Shown here: piece by piece, positions 17,907 to 25,961 of the stretch
Layout of the letters: every line of letters starts with the position of its first letter
Position numbering within the stretch: position 1 is the stretch's first letter
Source of the DNA: Verrucomicrobia bacterium UBA1200
GTDB lineage: Bacteria; Verrucomicrobiota; Kiritimatiellia; RFP12; UBA1067
DNA: 64,000 nt
Assembly: GCA_002309765.1 (NCBI GenBank)
Contig: DBXY01000058.1
Span: 4,914 to 68,913 of the forward strand
Reading direction: 5' to 3'
Position numbers and translations under genes: made by a program
The notes under the pieces: model-generated
What the model saw: only the letters and a program-made list of their open reading frames with translations
The model's database searches: none
Told to the model about the DNA's origin: nothing

Positions 17907-19066
17907 TTTCCGGGGAACTCCTTGGGCGCGTCAGGCGGAGTCTGCACCAATCCGGCGTCGGATTCGGAGAAGTTTTCAATCATGTAACCGTCATCCGGAT
18001 GCCACCACATGTACACCTTGTCGTTCCAGGTGATCGGCGCCTGGTCAAGCAGGAACCTGGAATGCGGCTTGAGCGCGGAGACGCTGCGGTCGCCGCACAT
18101 GATCCAATATTTCGTGTAAACGCCTTGGTAAATCACATCCGTTACCGTACTCTGGAAAACGTTTACCCCCACCCCGTTCTCCGGCTGGGGCGCGTTAAGC
18201 GTGATATGAATCTTTTCCGGACGCACCGAAAGGTGAACGTTCTGGCCGACCAACAATTTGCGGTCATTGAAAGCCTGAATATCGCCCAGCCCCTCGCAAC
18301 GGATAGTGCAATAGTCGCCCGAAGCGGCAACGATCTCACCGGCAAAAAAGTTGGTGTCGCCGATGAACGCCGCGACGAAACTGGAGACCGGCGCCTCGTA
18401 AATCTTCGCCGGCTGGTCAAGCTGCTCCACCTTGCCGCGGTTCATAACGGCGATACGGTCGGAAAGGCTCATCGCCTCACCTTGGTCGTGGGTCACATAG
18501 ATAAAGGTAATACCCACCTGATCGTGGATAAGGTCCAATTCCATCAGCATGTGCTGACGGAGCTTGAGGTCCAGCGCCGCCAGCGGCTCGTCAAGCAACA
18601 GCACCTGCGGCCGGTCCACCAAGGCGCGCGCAATGGCGACGCGCTGCTTTTGTCCGCCCGAAAGCTGGTTCGGATACTTCCACGCGTGCTCGCGCATTTG
18701 GATCATGCCGAGAATCGCATCTACCTTCTCTTCAATCTCACGCTTAGGCAACTTGGACAGCTTTAGGGAGAAGGCGATATTGTCCCAGATGGTCATCGTG
18801 GGGAAGAGCGCGTAATTTTGGAAAACGGTGTGAACGCGGCGCTGGTTCGGCGAAAGGTCGGTAATGTCCTTACCGTCTAGAAATATCCGTCCGGAATCCG
18901 GCATCTCAAAGCCCCCGAGCATGCGCAGTAACGTAGTCTTACCGCAACCGCTCGGTCCCAACAAAGAGAAAAACTCGCCCTTTTTAATGCCCAAAGAGAC
19001 ATTATTGACCGCAGTCAACGGGCCAAAACGCTTGGTAACGTTTTCGAACACCAGAAAATCGGACAC
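17903..19066 (-). CDS. potA: Polyamine ABC transporter ATPase PotA
   Basis: ATPase of the polyamine importer. Walker A GPSGCGKTT, signature LSGGQKQRVAIARAL and Walker B VLLLDEPLAALD are intact, followed by a C-terminal TOBE-like regulatory domain (LSVRPEKIHITLNAP). The start is taken as the GTG of a protein beginning SDFLVFENVTKRFG, because GAGG lies nine bases upstream; an in-frame TTG eight codons earlier has no such site. First gene of the operon, with a promoter about 90 bases upstream. Confidence 0.93.
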   Translation of the reverse strand: MSDFLVFENVTKRFGPLTAVNNVSLGIKKGEFFSLLGPSGCGKTTLLRMLGGFEMPDSGRIFLDGKDITDLSPNQRRVHTVFQNYALFPTMTIWDNIAFSLKLSKLPKREIEEKVDAILGMIQMREHAWKYPNQLSGGQKQRVAIARALVDRPQVLLLDEPLAALDLKLRQHMLMELDLIHDQVGITFIYVTHDQGEAMSLSDRIAVMNRGKVEQLDQPAKIYEAPVSSFVAAFIGDTNFFAGEIVAASGDYCTIRCEGLGDIQAFNDRKLLVGQNVHLSVRPEKIHITLNAPQPENGVGVNVFQSTVTDVIYQGVYTKYWIMCGDRSVSALKPHSRFLLDQAPITWNDKVYMWWHPDDGYMIENFSESDAGLVQTPPDAPKEFPGK

Positions 19067-19151
19067 TTCACAACACCTCGCACTATCCAAGTTGCAAATT
19101 GCCTGTTACAGGTATCGGCGCCTCTCGCCCCAATTCGGGTTGAGAGCAATA

Positions 19152-19180
19152 ACTTTAAAATAGTTGGGTGGCATAGTCAA
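19152..19180 (-). promoter_or_regulatory. Candidate promoter for potABCD
   Basis: Minus strand TTGACT, 17-base spacer, TAAAGT. The -35 matches consensus at five of six positions. It lies in a 220-base AT-rich gap between potA and the HAD gene. Confidence 0.55.
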
Positions 19181-19252
19181 TAACGAAATATGATTTTATC
19201 GAAATAATTTTCATTGCCAGCCAAACACCCACTCATTATTCACCATTTTAAT

Positions 19253-19301
19253 TCTTCACTCCTCACTCTTATCTCGTCACTATTATCTCGTCACTCTTCC
19301 C
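19253..19301. repeat. Degenerate heptamer tandem array (TCNTCAC type)
   Basis: Seven consecutive 7-base units: tcttcac, tcctcac, tcttatc, tcgtcac, tattatc, tcgtcac, tcttccc. The array runs into the 3' end of the HAD phosphatase gene, so its final Glu-Glu codons and the TGA stop lie within repeat units. See the finding on 7- and 8-mer arrays. Confidence 0.75.
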
Positions 19302-20178
19302 AAGGCGGTATACTGGGCAATGTACCCAAAAACTCGCGTTCCAGCTCCGTTTCATAATCGCCGGCGAACGTTCCGTTCATCAGACGCGGGAAACCCTCTT
19401 CTCGAAGCCGCCGCCAAGCGTTGTTTTCATCGCCGGGAGTAATGGGGAAGAACAGCGCACCGGCCTCGCGGGCCGAACGCAGGTCGCCTTGGGCATCCCC
19501 CACCATCAGCACCTTCCCGGAGGCATATTTTCCCCCGGCGGCGGCGGCCAACATCTCGGCCTTGGTCCCCGCTTCTTGACCGCAGATAATTTCCACCAGC
19601 CCGTCAATCCGGTGCAATTTCCACTCGCGCCGCAATGCGGCTTCCGGCGTTTGCGAAACCACCATCAAATCCGCAGTCCCCCGCATCTGCTCCATGGTCG
19701 CGACCGCTTCCGGGAAAGGCGGTACGGGGCGCATATTGCCATCGATGCTGGCGCTAACTTCCAGACTCCACTCCAAAAGGCGGCGCAACTCTGGATCCCC
19801 GGTCCGCTCCACTTCAGTCCGCAATGACGGATTACCCAAAGTCAGACCGGATTGCACGTATGCCCGCAAAGCGTCAAGTTTGGGCAACTCCACCCCTGAT
19901 TCGGCGACACCCGGATAGTTGCGGAACCAGGTGAAAGTGCGCAGCAGAGCCGGAAACCGGTTCGACCCGCGGTAACAGGAAATCAGATTCGAGAAATCCG
20001 CGCACGCGATCAAAGCATCGGCGCAACGCTCCAAATGCCAGTGCTTGATGATCAACGGATGAAAATGCTCGCGCTGTTTGACCGCCATCGTGTCAAACAC
20101 GCATCCGTCGGAGTCGATTCCCACAAAACAATCGTGCTGCGGGGCAAAACCCCGCAGCATCGCGCAATCAACGCTCAT
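19291..20178 (-). CDS. HAD-superfamily phosphatase-like hydrolase
   Basis: 295 residues. The HAD motifs are present: nucleophile Asp22 and Asp24 in GIDSDGCVFDT, motif II VVSQT near 165, and motif IV GDAQGDLRSA near 228. The cap is a large helical insert after motif I, as in beta-phosphoglucomutase or phosphoglycolate phosphatase-like proteins. A sugar phosphate is a likely substrate, given gnd in the same operon, but this is inference. It follows the AsmA-like gene after three bases. The last codons and the stop lie inside a heptamer repeat array, so the C terminus may have been changed by the repeat. Confidence 0.8.
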   Translation of the reverse strand: MSVDCAMLRGFAPQHDCFVGIDSDGCVFDTMAVKQREHFHPLIIKHWHLERCADALIACADFSNLISCYRGSNRFPALLRTFTWFRNYPGVAESGVELPKLDALRAYVQSGLTLGNPSLRTEVERTGDPELRRLLEWSLEVSASIDGNMRPVPPFPEAVATMEQMRGTADLMVVSQTPEAALRREWKLHRIDGLVEIICGQEAGTKAEMLAAAAGGKYASGKVLMVGDAQGDLRSAREAGALFFPITPGDENNAWRRLREEGFPRLMNGTFAGDYETELEREFLGTLPSIPPWEE

Positions 20179-20181
20179 CGG

Positions 20182-20991
20182 CTACTTCTCGTTGCCGGCC
20201 GGCGGCTTGTCTGCGGCTTTTAACAGATTCTTAAAGCCCTCAACCGCGCCGGTGGCCATCTTTTTGACACCGGCACCGATATCCTTGGCACCGCTGCCCA
20301 CGAGATCGGTGGCACCGCCAACCACGTTGGCGGAAGCTTTTACAATGCCCACCACCACGCTGGAAACGATTTCTTTAATCGCCTCGACCGCGGTAATGCC
20401 GCCGTTCTTGGCGCCGATACCGTTCAATTCGATATCCGGAGTTGGCACCGGCACCGCCGCGCCCATCGTCAACGGCGAAGAGAATTGCACCTGCGCCCCG
20501 GACAGCTTGAAGTGGTTAATTACCACCTTCTTGCCGGATTCGTCGCTCTTCGGGGTTTCCTTACCCGTCTCGTCCGTCTTCGTTTTCGGCTTGCTGCCAC
20601 TGGTAAACGCGTCGAAATTCGACTTCCCGCCCTTTGACTCATACCGAATTAAAGGATCTTTAATCGTGATGTCGTCAATCACGATGGTGTCGGAAAACAG
20701 CGAAGCTATTTTCATCTTCACCGACATGTGGTCAACCGCGAAACAGGCATTGGTGGAGTACCCTTGCGGGTTGCCCACGCTCACCTTAGACATCGAAAAC
20801 GACCCGTTAAACGGATTCATGCTGACGCTGCCGACCTTAATCGGCACTCCGACAACTTTTTCACCCGCCAGCGCGGCACCCTTGACAATCGGGCAAATGG
20901 TCAGCGGAAGCGTCACCAACAACACCACCAACGCCACCGCGATGACCGTCACTGCCGTTACGGCGATTCTCACACCTTTTTTCATAGCCAT
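20182..20991 (-). CDS. AsmA/DUF748-like membrane-anchored protein
   Basis: 269 residues. One N-terminal membrane helix (about 8-32) is followed by an AsmA-like beta repeat: VGVPIKVGSVSMNPFNGSF, VSVGNPQGYS, DTIVIDDITIKDPLIRYE. Such proteins sit in the inner membrane with a periplasmic domain linked to lipid transport and outer-membrane biogenesis. This is a short version. A Lys/Glu/Ser-rich linker (about 125-150) separates a second beta part, and the last 70 residues are Val/Ala/Gly-rich helices. AGGA precedes the chosen ATG by eight bases. It lies between gnd and the HAD gene. Confidence 0.65.
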   Translation of the reverse strand: MAMKKGVRIAVTAVTVIAVALVVLLVTLPLTICPIVKGAALAGEKVVGVPIKVGSVSMNPFNGSFSMSKVSVGNPQGYSTNACFAVDHMSVKMKIASLFSDTIVIDDITIKDPLIRYESKGGKSNFDAFTSGSKPKTKTDETGKETPKSDESGKKVVINHFKLSGAQVQFSSPLTMGAAVPVPTPDIELNGIGAKNGGITAVEAIKEIVSSVVVGIVKASANVVGGATDLVGSGAKDIGAGVKKMATGAVEGFKNLLKAADKPPAGNEK

Positions 20992-21015
20992 TTCATCATT
21001 CCTTTCGTGTTAAGT

Positions 21016-22482
21016 TTAGACCGTGTAAGTAGAGGCGGCGGTGTTGCCGCCGCTTTCCGTCCAAATATGGTGGTAAAACTCGCCGCGCGGTTTGTCGGTG
21101 CGCTCATAAGTGTGCGCCCCGAAATAATCGCGCTGCGCCTGCAGCAGGTTGGCAGGCAGTCGGGCGCTGCGGTATCCGTCGAAGTAATTCAGCGCCGTGC
21201 CCATCGCCGGCACCGGGATCCCCAGATCGATAGCGGTCTTGACCACATTCCGCCACGCGCTTTGCGCCTTGGCGATAACACCGCTGAAATACGGGTCCAG
21301 CAGCAGGTTGGGCAAATCCGGATTGGCGTCGAACGCCTCTTTGATCTTGCCGAGGAACCGGGCGCGAATAATGCATCCTTGCCGCCACACTAAAGCGATC
21401 TCGCCATAGTTGAGTTTCCATCCGTAATCTTTAGCCGCCTGGCGCATCAGCTGATACCCTTGGGCGTAAGAGCAAATCTTCGCGGCGTAAACCGCCTGCT
21501 CCAGCTGCCGCAGGAACAGCCGGCGGTCAACCTTAACCTTGGAACGCGGACCGGAAAGAATCTTGGACGCGGCGACCCGTTCTTCCTTGATCGCCGACAG
21601 GCAACGCGAAAAGACCGCTTCGGCGATTTGGGGAATCGCAACGCCCAAATCCAGCCCCGCTTGAGATGTCCACTTTCCGGTGCCCTTTTGTCCGGCGGTA
21701 TCAAGTATCACGTCAACCATCGGCTTGCCGGTTTCTTCATCATACTGGCTGAGGATATCGGCGGAAATTTCAACAAGATAACTGTCCAAGTCACCCTTGT
21801 TCCATTTTGCGAAGACTTTGTGCATCTCCTTGGAGGTCATGCCCAACCCGCGCGCCATCAAATCGTAGGCTTCGCACATCAGCTGCATATCGCCGTACTC
21901 GATGCCGTTGTGGACCATCTTGACGAAATGCCCGGCCCCGTCACTGCCAATCCAAGCGCAACACGGGGTGCCGTCGTCAACTTTTGCCGAAATGTCCTGG
22001 AAAATCGGCTGGACGTATTTCCACGCCTTAGGGTCGCCGCCAGGCATAATCGCCGGACCTTTAAGCGCCCCCTCCTCACCGCCGGAGACTCCGGTGCCGA
22101 CGAAACGGATTCCTTTTTCGGCCAGATATTTCGTGCGGCGGATGGTGTCGGGGAAATGGCTGTTGCCGCCATCGATAATGATGTCACCCTTTTCCAGCAC
22201 CGGCAACAGCGACTCGATGGTCTGGTCAACCGCAGTTCCGGCTTTGACCATCATCATCACCCGACGGGGTTTCTTTAACGCGTCGGCAAGTTCGCGCACC
22301 GAATGGCACCCGATCAGCCGCTTGCCGGCGCCGCGACCGTTGACGAAAGCATCGACTTTCTCCACCGTGCGGTTGAAACACGCCACGGTGTACCCATTGC
22401 TCTCCATGTTGAGAATCAGATTCTCGCCCATGACCGCCAAACCGATCAACCCGATATCCGCTTTCTTAACCTGCTTTGCCAT
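21016..22482 (-). CDS. gnd: 6-phosphogluconate dehydrogenase, decarboxylating
   Basis: Oxidative pentose phosphate enzyme that makes ribulose 5-phosphate, CO2 and NADPH. The 488-residue reading starts MAKQVKKADIGLIGLAVMG, eight bases after GGAG; an upstream in-frame extension of 26 codons overlaps the promoter region and is rejected. The Rossmann motif GLAVMGENL, GGNSHFPDT, SGGEEGALKGPAIMPGG and the family signature ILDTAGQKGTGKWTS are all present. The C-terminal substrate-closing tail is complete. It heads an operon with the AsmA-like and HAD genes. Confidence 0.97.
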   Translation of the reverse strand: MAKQVKKADIGLIGLAVMGENLILNMESNGYTVACFNRTVEKVDAFVNGRGAGKRLIGCHSVRELADALKKPRRVMMMVKAGTAVDQTIESLLPVLEKGDIIIDGGNSHFPDTIRRTKYLAEKGIRFVGTGVSGGEEGALKGPAIMPGGDPKAWKYVQPIFQDISAKVDDGTPCCAWIGSDGAGHFVKMVHNGIEYGDMQLMCEAYDLMARGLGMTSKEMHKVFAKWNKGDLDSYLVEISADILSQYDEETGKPMVDVILDTAGQKGTGKWTSQAGLDLGVAIPQIAEAVFSRCLSAIKEERVAASKILSGPRSKVKVDRRLFLRQLEQAVYAAKICSYAQGYQLMRQAAKDYGWKLNYGEIALVWRQGCIIRARFLGKIKEAFDANPDLPNLLLDPYFSGVIAKAQSAWRNVVKTAIDLGIPVPAMGTALNYFDGYRSARLPANLLQAQRDYFGAHTYERTDKPRGEFYHHIWTESGGNTAASTYTV

Positions 22483-22541
22483 TTCATTTGCTCCAAAAAC
22501 AGAACCAAAACCAATAAGGTGTCCTAAAAAAATCGGGCAAT

Positions 22542-22570
22542 ATTTTACCACATCCGCCAACCCCGGTCAA
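22542..22570 (-). promoter_or_regulatory. Candidate promoter for gnd operon
   Basis: Minus strand TTGACC, 17-base spacer, TAAAAT, about 60 bases upstream of the gnd ATG. Strong agreement with the consensus seen elsewhere here. Confidence 0.65.
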
Positions 22571-22702
22571 ATGCGAAAAATACATAATACAGGAAACCGC
22601 AGTTTGTCGTAATAATAGACACTCTTTTGATAGCGGCGGTAGAATTTTGGCGTACCCGTTCGTCAAATACTGGACACCAATGGTATCATAGGAGGCGGGA
22701 AC

Positions 22703-22864
22703 ATGTCACGAATGGCAACGAGCGAATACATTGGGGCAAGACGCCGCATGTATGCGGAATCGAGTCCCGGCAAGCGCGGGCGGATTCTCGACGAGGTGTG
22801 CGAAACGACCGGCTACAGGGGACTTGACAGGTCAAACTGCCAAACCGAGGTAAATCCGCCATAA
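22703..22864 (+). pseudogene. Remnant of an integrase-type transposase (N terminus only)
   Basis: A 53-codon reading frame with a strong GGAGG site. It begins MSRMATSEYIGARRR and contains GKRGRILDEVCETTGYRG. This matches my memory of the N-terminal helix-turn-helix segment of DDE integrase-type transposases found in Lentisphaerota and Kiritimatiellota genomes. After about residue 40 the resemblance stops and the frame ends after RSNCQTEVNPP. The catalytic DDE domain is missing, so this is an internally deleted relic. The flanks tcaaatactggacacc (from about 22662) and gacttgacaggtcaaac (from about 22822) may be worn element ends. It lies directly 3' of the broken PEP-CTERM gene. Confidence 0.6.
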
Positions 22865-22883
22865 CTCGACGGGAACCATTGGG

Positions 22884-23901
22884 TCAGCGCAATATTTTCC
22901 TTCTGGGTAAAACCAACGAGGCAAGGCCGAACAGCAACAGACCAGTTACCCCCGGCTCGGGGACAAGATCATACCCCACGATTATAGGATCGCCGTCCAG
23001 ATTGATGCAGGACGAGCCGACGCCAATTTCCCCCATCGGCGAAAGCGGAAAGTACATAGTTGGTGCCGTCGTAAACCGAAGGATTGCACTTCGTCCAAAA
23101 CTCGTGTAAGTTGATGAGACCGTCGCCGTCCCAGTCCTGCCAGGCGTCGGCGACGTTAGTCGGGCATAAAAGTTCCCAGAAATCCAAGTAACCGTCGACA
23201 TCCGTATCCTTGTCAATTGGATTAGTGCAACTGACGAATTCTTGAAAATTATTCAACCCGTCGCCGTCGCTGTCGCGGGAAAGCGGGTCGGTCGAGTTGC
23301 CGAGCGAGAAGCAGTACACTGCCGGGGTGACGCCGGACCCGACGCGGGCGAACGCCCGCGCCGAGGCGCCGCGGCCGGCGGAGTTGGTCGCCGTCCATAT
23401 CCTCTCGTTACGAATCCCTTCCATGCGTCTCACGCTCACCGTCTCATCCACCGTTTTCAGCTCTTTGTTTCTTTCTTTAGATCAATAAGAGAGTGTCAAC
23501 CTATCGTAAAACAGGACATAGCGGGCGGCCAGGAGGTCGGCCTGCCCGATCCCCGCGTCGGCGATGGCGAAGGGGGGCGCGCCGTCGCCGCCGGACATCA
23601 TAACCGCGCCGGTCCCCGGGTCCTGCCAGACCAGAAACCGGCGGGCGGAGGTGCCGTCGGGGAGCCTCACGGCAGGAATGTCCAGGGCGGCCTGCGGCCA
23701 AGAGCCGTCGCCCACGTCGGCGCGGACGACCCCGGCGGGCACGGTGAGCCTGGCGCCGTCGCGCACCATGGGCGCCGACACCTGCGCGGCGCGGAAGGAT
23801 TCTATAAAGCCGTCAAGCGACTGCGCCGATGCAAATGCCGCCGGCGCAACTGTAAATAAAACCACACAAAAACAAAACCTAACCACATTTTTCATAGACA
23901 C
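22884..23901 (-). pseudogene. PEP-CTERM protein with calcium-binding-type repeats, interrupted twice
   Basis: Read on the minus strand. An N-terminal part with a signal peptide (MKNVVRFCFCVVLFTVAP, ending ASAQS) runs to an in-frame TGA at 23482-23484. The same frame then continues (SKERNKELKTVDETVSVRR) through Asp-rich repeats of thrombospondin type 3 style: RDSDGDGLNNFQEF, DKDTDVDGYLDFWEL and DWDGDGLINLHEFW. A frameshift at a run of five C (23030-23034) follows; removing one base gives ADGEIGVGSSCINLDGD and the sorting tail VPEPGVTGLLLFGLASL, then RRKILR. The tail is a canonical PEP-CTERM signal, which an exosortase would process. The upstream part is much richer in GC than its neighbours. 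The disruptions could be decay or sequencing error; a truncated 139-residue product is also possible. Confidence 0.75.
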
Positions 23902-23980
23902 TCTTACTTAATTACTCATTATGTTAAATGGTATACCGATTGTGCTGGGATTGTCAAGGCCAAATAAAAAAATGAAGCAA

Positions 23981-24130
23981 TTGCAAAACTTCTTCTTGCT
24001 TTCGCTACTTGGAGGCTAGGAGTTTTGGAGATCTGGAGAAAACTTCAAAAAATCTCCGAAACTCCAAGACTCCTTTTCTCCCAGCAGCGAAAGCAAACCG
24101 TGACCTTGCGGAATCAGAGGGGTTTTGCAA
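23981..24130. repeat. 150-bp nested inverted repeat built on octamer arrays
   Basis: Three nested complementary arm pairs lie in order: ttgcaaaac (23981-23989) with 24122-24130; ttgctttcgct (23996-24006) with 24086-24096; and a 21-base arm (24011-24031) with 24053-24073 at 18 of 21 matches. Both inner arms are made of imperfect 8-base units, on the left cttggagg, ctaggagt, tttggaga, and on the right tctccgaa, actccaag, actccttt. It begins six bases after the stop of the PrsW-like gene and could fold as RNA or cruciform. It has no U-tract of an ordinary terminator. Confidence 0.8.
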
Positions 24131-24135
24131 CTGGC

Positions 24136-24843
24136 TCAATGTTTTATAATTGAGTAAACTATCGCACCGGCGTTGAAAAATCCGTGTAAAACCACGGCGG
24201 CGATAATCCAGCGCATCGCCGGGACTAAATCGGCCTCGGTTTGTGCGTCATGCGCCCGACGCCAGCAACGGGACAACCCGTACCCCGATATTGCGGTACC
24301 GGCCATGTGCAGCGCGGTGCAGGCCGTCAACCTAAAAGCGACGATCCCGGCGGTAAGCTGGTCTTTAGGGATATAGATGAATAAATACAGCAGGTTTTCG
24401 ATAACGGCAAAGGTGAACCCCGACATCAGGCATACCGCCATAATGGCGTTGTCGCTGGAAAACCGCCAAGGGCGTTTTTCCAGAGTCATCAGAGGAATCA
24501 GGATCTTGCCGAACTCCTCCACCGTCGGGGCAATGAGGACCGTCGAAAAGAAAACCAGCGTCGATGAGTTGCGGATCTCGCCGAAAAAAGCGCAAAGTAT
24601 GGCCAAAAGCCCCGAACAGCACAACATCTTGAAGATTGGTGCCGCTTGCGGCACGGATTCGGACCGCCGCCACTGCTCGGCGATTTTTACAGCATGATCC
24701 TTTAGCGCCGCTTGGGCTAGCGCGTTTTCCGCCAGGGCCGGTTCGCCGCCAATACTGTCGGCATCAAATGACGTCTCCTCCAATGAACCGGTAAGCGCCG
24801 GCTCTTCAGCGACATCTCTCGTCCCGGTGAACGAATCAGACAT
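24136..24843 (-). CDS. PrsW-like intramembrane protease family protein
   Basis: 235 residues from the ATG of MSDSFTGTRDVAEEPAL, which overlaps the preceding gene by eight bases with GAGG just upstream. An Asp/Glu/Ala-rich cytoplasmic segment of about 80 residues comes first. About six membrane helices follow, carrying APTVEEFGKIL (the EExxK motif), AVIENLLYL, and two later histidines in TALHMAGTAISGYG and VVLHGFFNAG, the pattern of PrsW/M82-type glutamic metalloproteases. These cleave anti-sigma or signalling proteins in the membrane. No sigma factor is nearby. The two YbjQ-type genes upstream are likely in the same operon. Confidence 0.72.
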   Translation of the reverse strand: MSDSFTGTRDVAEEPALTGSLEETSFDADSIGGEPALAENALAQAALKDHAVKIAEQWRRSESVPQAAPIFKMLCCSGLLAILCAFFGEIRNSSTLVFFSTVLIAPTVEEFGKILIPLMTLEKRPWRFSSDNAIMAVCLMSGFTFAVIENLLYLFIYIPKDQLTAGIVAFRLTACTALHMAGTAISGYGLSRCWRRAHDAQTEADLVPAMRWIIAAVVLHGFFNAGAIVYSIIKH

Positions 24844-25363
24844 TTTCCTCATTTCTGGCGCGAAGGTACGCCGTGCCCGAAACCATGCAAACCGCCATAT
24901 CCATGTTCTTTTTCTTCCCGGCGCCAGCCGCGTTGCCGCCAATGTCAGAAGAATCAAACCGGACATTGCAGATAGCGTCATACCCCAACGACTTGGCCTG
25001 ATCGATCATCCGCAACAACGCCTCCCGCCTGGCACGGGCAAACAACCGACTGTAGTAGGCCGATTCGCCGCCAAAGATGTTACGTAAACCGAAAACGAAA
25101 CGTTTGAATGCGTCGCTGGCAATAGCGGCCTCGCCACAGACTAACGCCACCGGATGAGCGGGGTTGACGGTCGCTGAGAACCCTTTAAGGTTAGTCAGCC
25201 GGATATCTCCGATCTTCGATTCCCGGGCGAGAAGGCTTTTAAGGTGCTTCTTCTCAATCACCATGCCCACGCTCCACCAAACGAAAAGTAAAAGGATTGG
25301 AAGGCCAATCTGCAAAAATGTGATGATAAGAGCAGTGGTGGCTTCAGAATCAGTTTGTATCAC
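24836..25363 (-). CDS. Membrane-anchored YbjQ-type (UPF0145) protein
   Basis: 175 residues with a GTG start after AAGAAAGGCGG. One membrane helix (about 12-32) is followed by a YbjQ-like domain: LRNIFGGESAYYSRLFARARREALLRMIDQAKSLGYDAICNVRF in sequence, seen here as GGESAYYSRLF, ARREALLRMIDQAKSLGYDA and ICNVRFDSSDIGG. The paralogue encoded next upstream has the same features without the anchor. The family is of uncertain biochemical role, with proposed heavy-metal binding and pentameric assembly. The stop is nested in the start of the PrsW-like gene, so the two are translationally coupled. Confidence 0.78.
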   Translation of the reverse strand: MIQTDSEATTALIITFLQIGLPILLLFVWWSVGMVIEKKHLKSLLARESKIGDIRLTNLKGFSATVNPAHPVALVCGEAAIASDAFKRFVFGLRNIFGGESAYYSRLFARARREALLRMIDQAKSLGYDAICNVRFDSSDIGGNAAGAGKKKNMDMAVCMVSGTAYLRARNEENV

Positions 25364-25402
25364 GCGAAACCGCCTTTCTTTTTAACTTGCTCGTAATCAA
25401 GG

Positions 25403-25726
25403 TCAGTTTAACGGGGCGACGGTCGCGGCGGTTCCGTAGGCCATAATCTCGGAGGCGCCAGCGGTGATCGCACTGGTGGAGAAGCGGACGTTAAGAATCG
25501 CGTTCGCGCCAAGTTGCTTGGCCTGTTCCATCATTCTCACGGTTGCCTCGCGCCGGGATTCGGTAAGCAACTCGGTGTATCCCTTCAGCTCGCCGCCAAC
25601 AATGTTTTTAAATCCGGCGGCAAGGTCACGCCCGATATGCTTGGCGCGAACGGTGTTCCCTTGAACCAGCCCCTTAACCTCAACGATTTGGAAACCAGGG
25701 ATGGAATCGGTATTGACAACAAACAT
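25403..25726 (-). CDS. YbjQ family (UPF0145) protein
   Basis: 107 residues from the ATG of MFVVNTDSIPGFQIVEV, eight bases after a strong GGAGG; an in-frame start five codons upstream lacks this. Family features are clear: GLVQGNTVRAKHIGRD, GGELKGYTELLTESRREA, and MEQAKQLGANAILNVRF. A soluble cytoplasmic protein that forms homo-oligomers in known homologues; function is not established. It starts the YbjQ, YbjQ-TM, PrsW-like series, 39 bases upstream of the membrane-anchored paralogue. Confidence 0.9.
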   Translation of the reverse strand: MFVVNTDSIPGFQIVEVKGLVQGNTVRAKHIGRDLAAGFKNIVGGELKGYTELLTESRREATVRMMEQAKQLGANAILNVRFSTSAITAGASEIMAYGTAATVAPLN

Positions 25727-25847
25727 GGTTATTACCTCCAAAGCATTTTAACGCAGCTTTCCGCCACAACGGCGGCAAGACGAAACCTCAAAACCCATAA
25801 CCGTAAACAAGGTTAACATTTTGACATTCACGCGTCAACACGAAAAC

Positions 25848-25887
25848 TTTGCGCCTTTACGCCTTTGCGACCTTACGGCTACGCCTT
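25848..25887. repeat. Degenerate octamer array (TTTGCGCC type)
   Basis: Units tttgcgcc, tttacgcc, tttgcgac, c, cttacggc, tacgcctt. It lies in the divergent gap between the YbjQ gene and the sialic acid operon and abuts the -35 box of the latter. Confidence 0.6.
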
Positions 25888-25913
25888 GACATCGACAAAA
25901 TATCAGGTATAAT
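25886..25913 (+). promoter_or_regulatory. Strong promoter of the sialic acid operon
   Basis: TTGACA, 16-base spacer, TATAAT: a perfect match to both consensus hexamers and the best promoter in the window. The -10 lies 48 bases before the chosen ATG at 25962. An in-frame ATG at 25926 is only 12 bases past the -10 and is not favoured. Confidence 0.8.
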
Positions 25914-25961
25914 TGTAAATAGTAAATGTTGGTTTGTTTTTGGTTTCTCCGAGGGAACGGA

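Noticed and set aside
22627..22827. 66-codon plus-strand open frame over the transposase relic
   Set aside because: It is in a different frame from the residues that match the transposase start, and it has no ribosome-binding site.
23482..23484. TGA read as selenocysteine or tryptophan in the PEP-CTERM gene
   Set aside because: Many genes in the window end in TGA, no SECIS-like element was noticed, and the same gene carries a second defect downstream.
25926..25961. Upstream ATG for the mutarotase-symporter gene
   Set aside because: Only 12 bases past the -10 box and it would put charged residues before the signal peptide; the ATG at 25962 has a good ribosome site.
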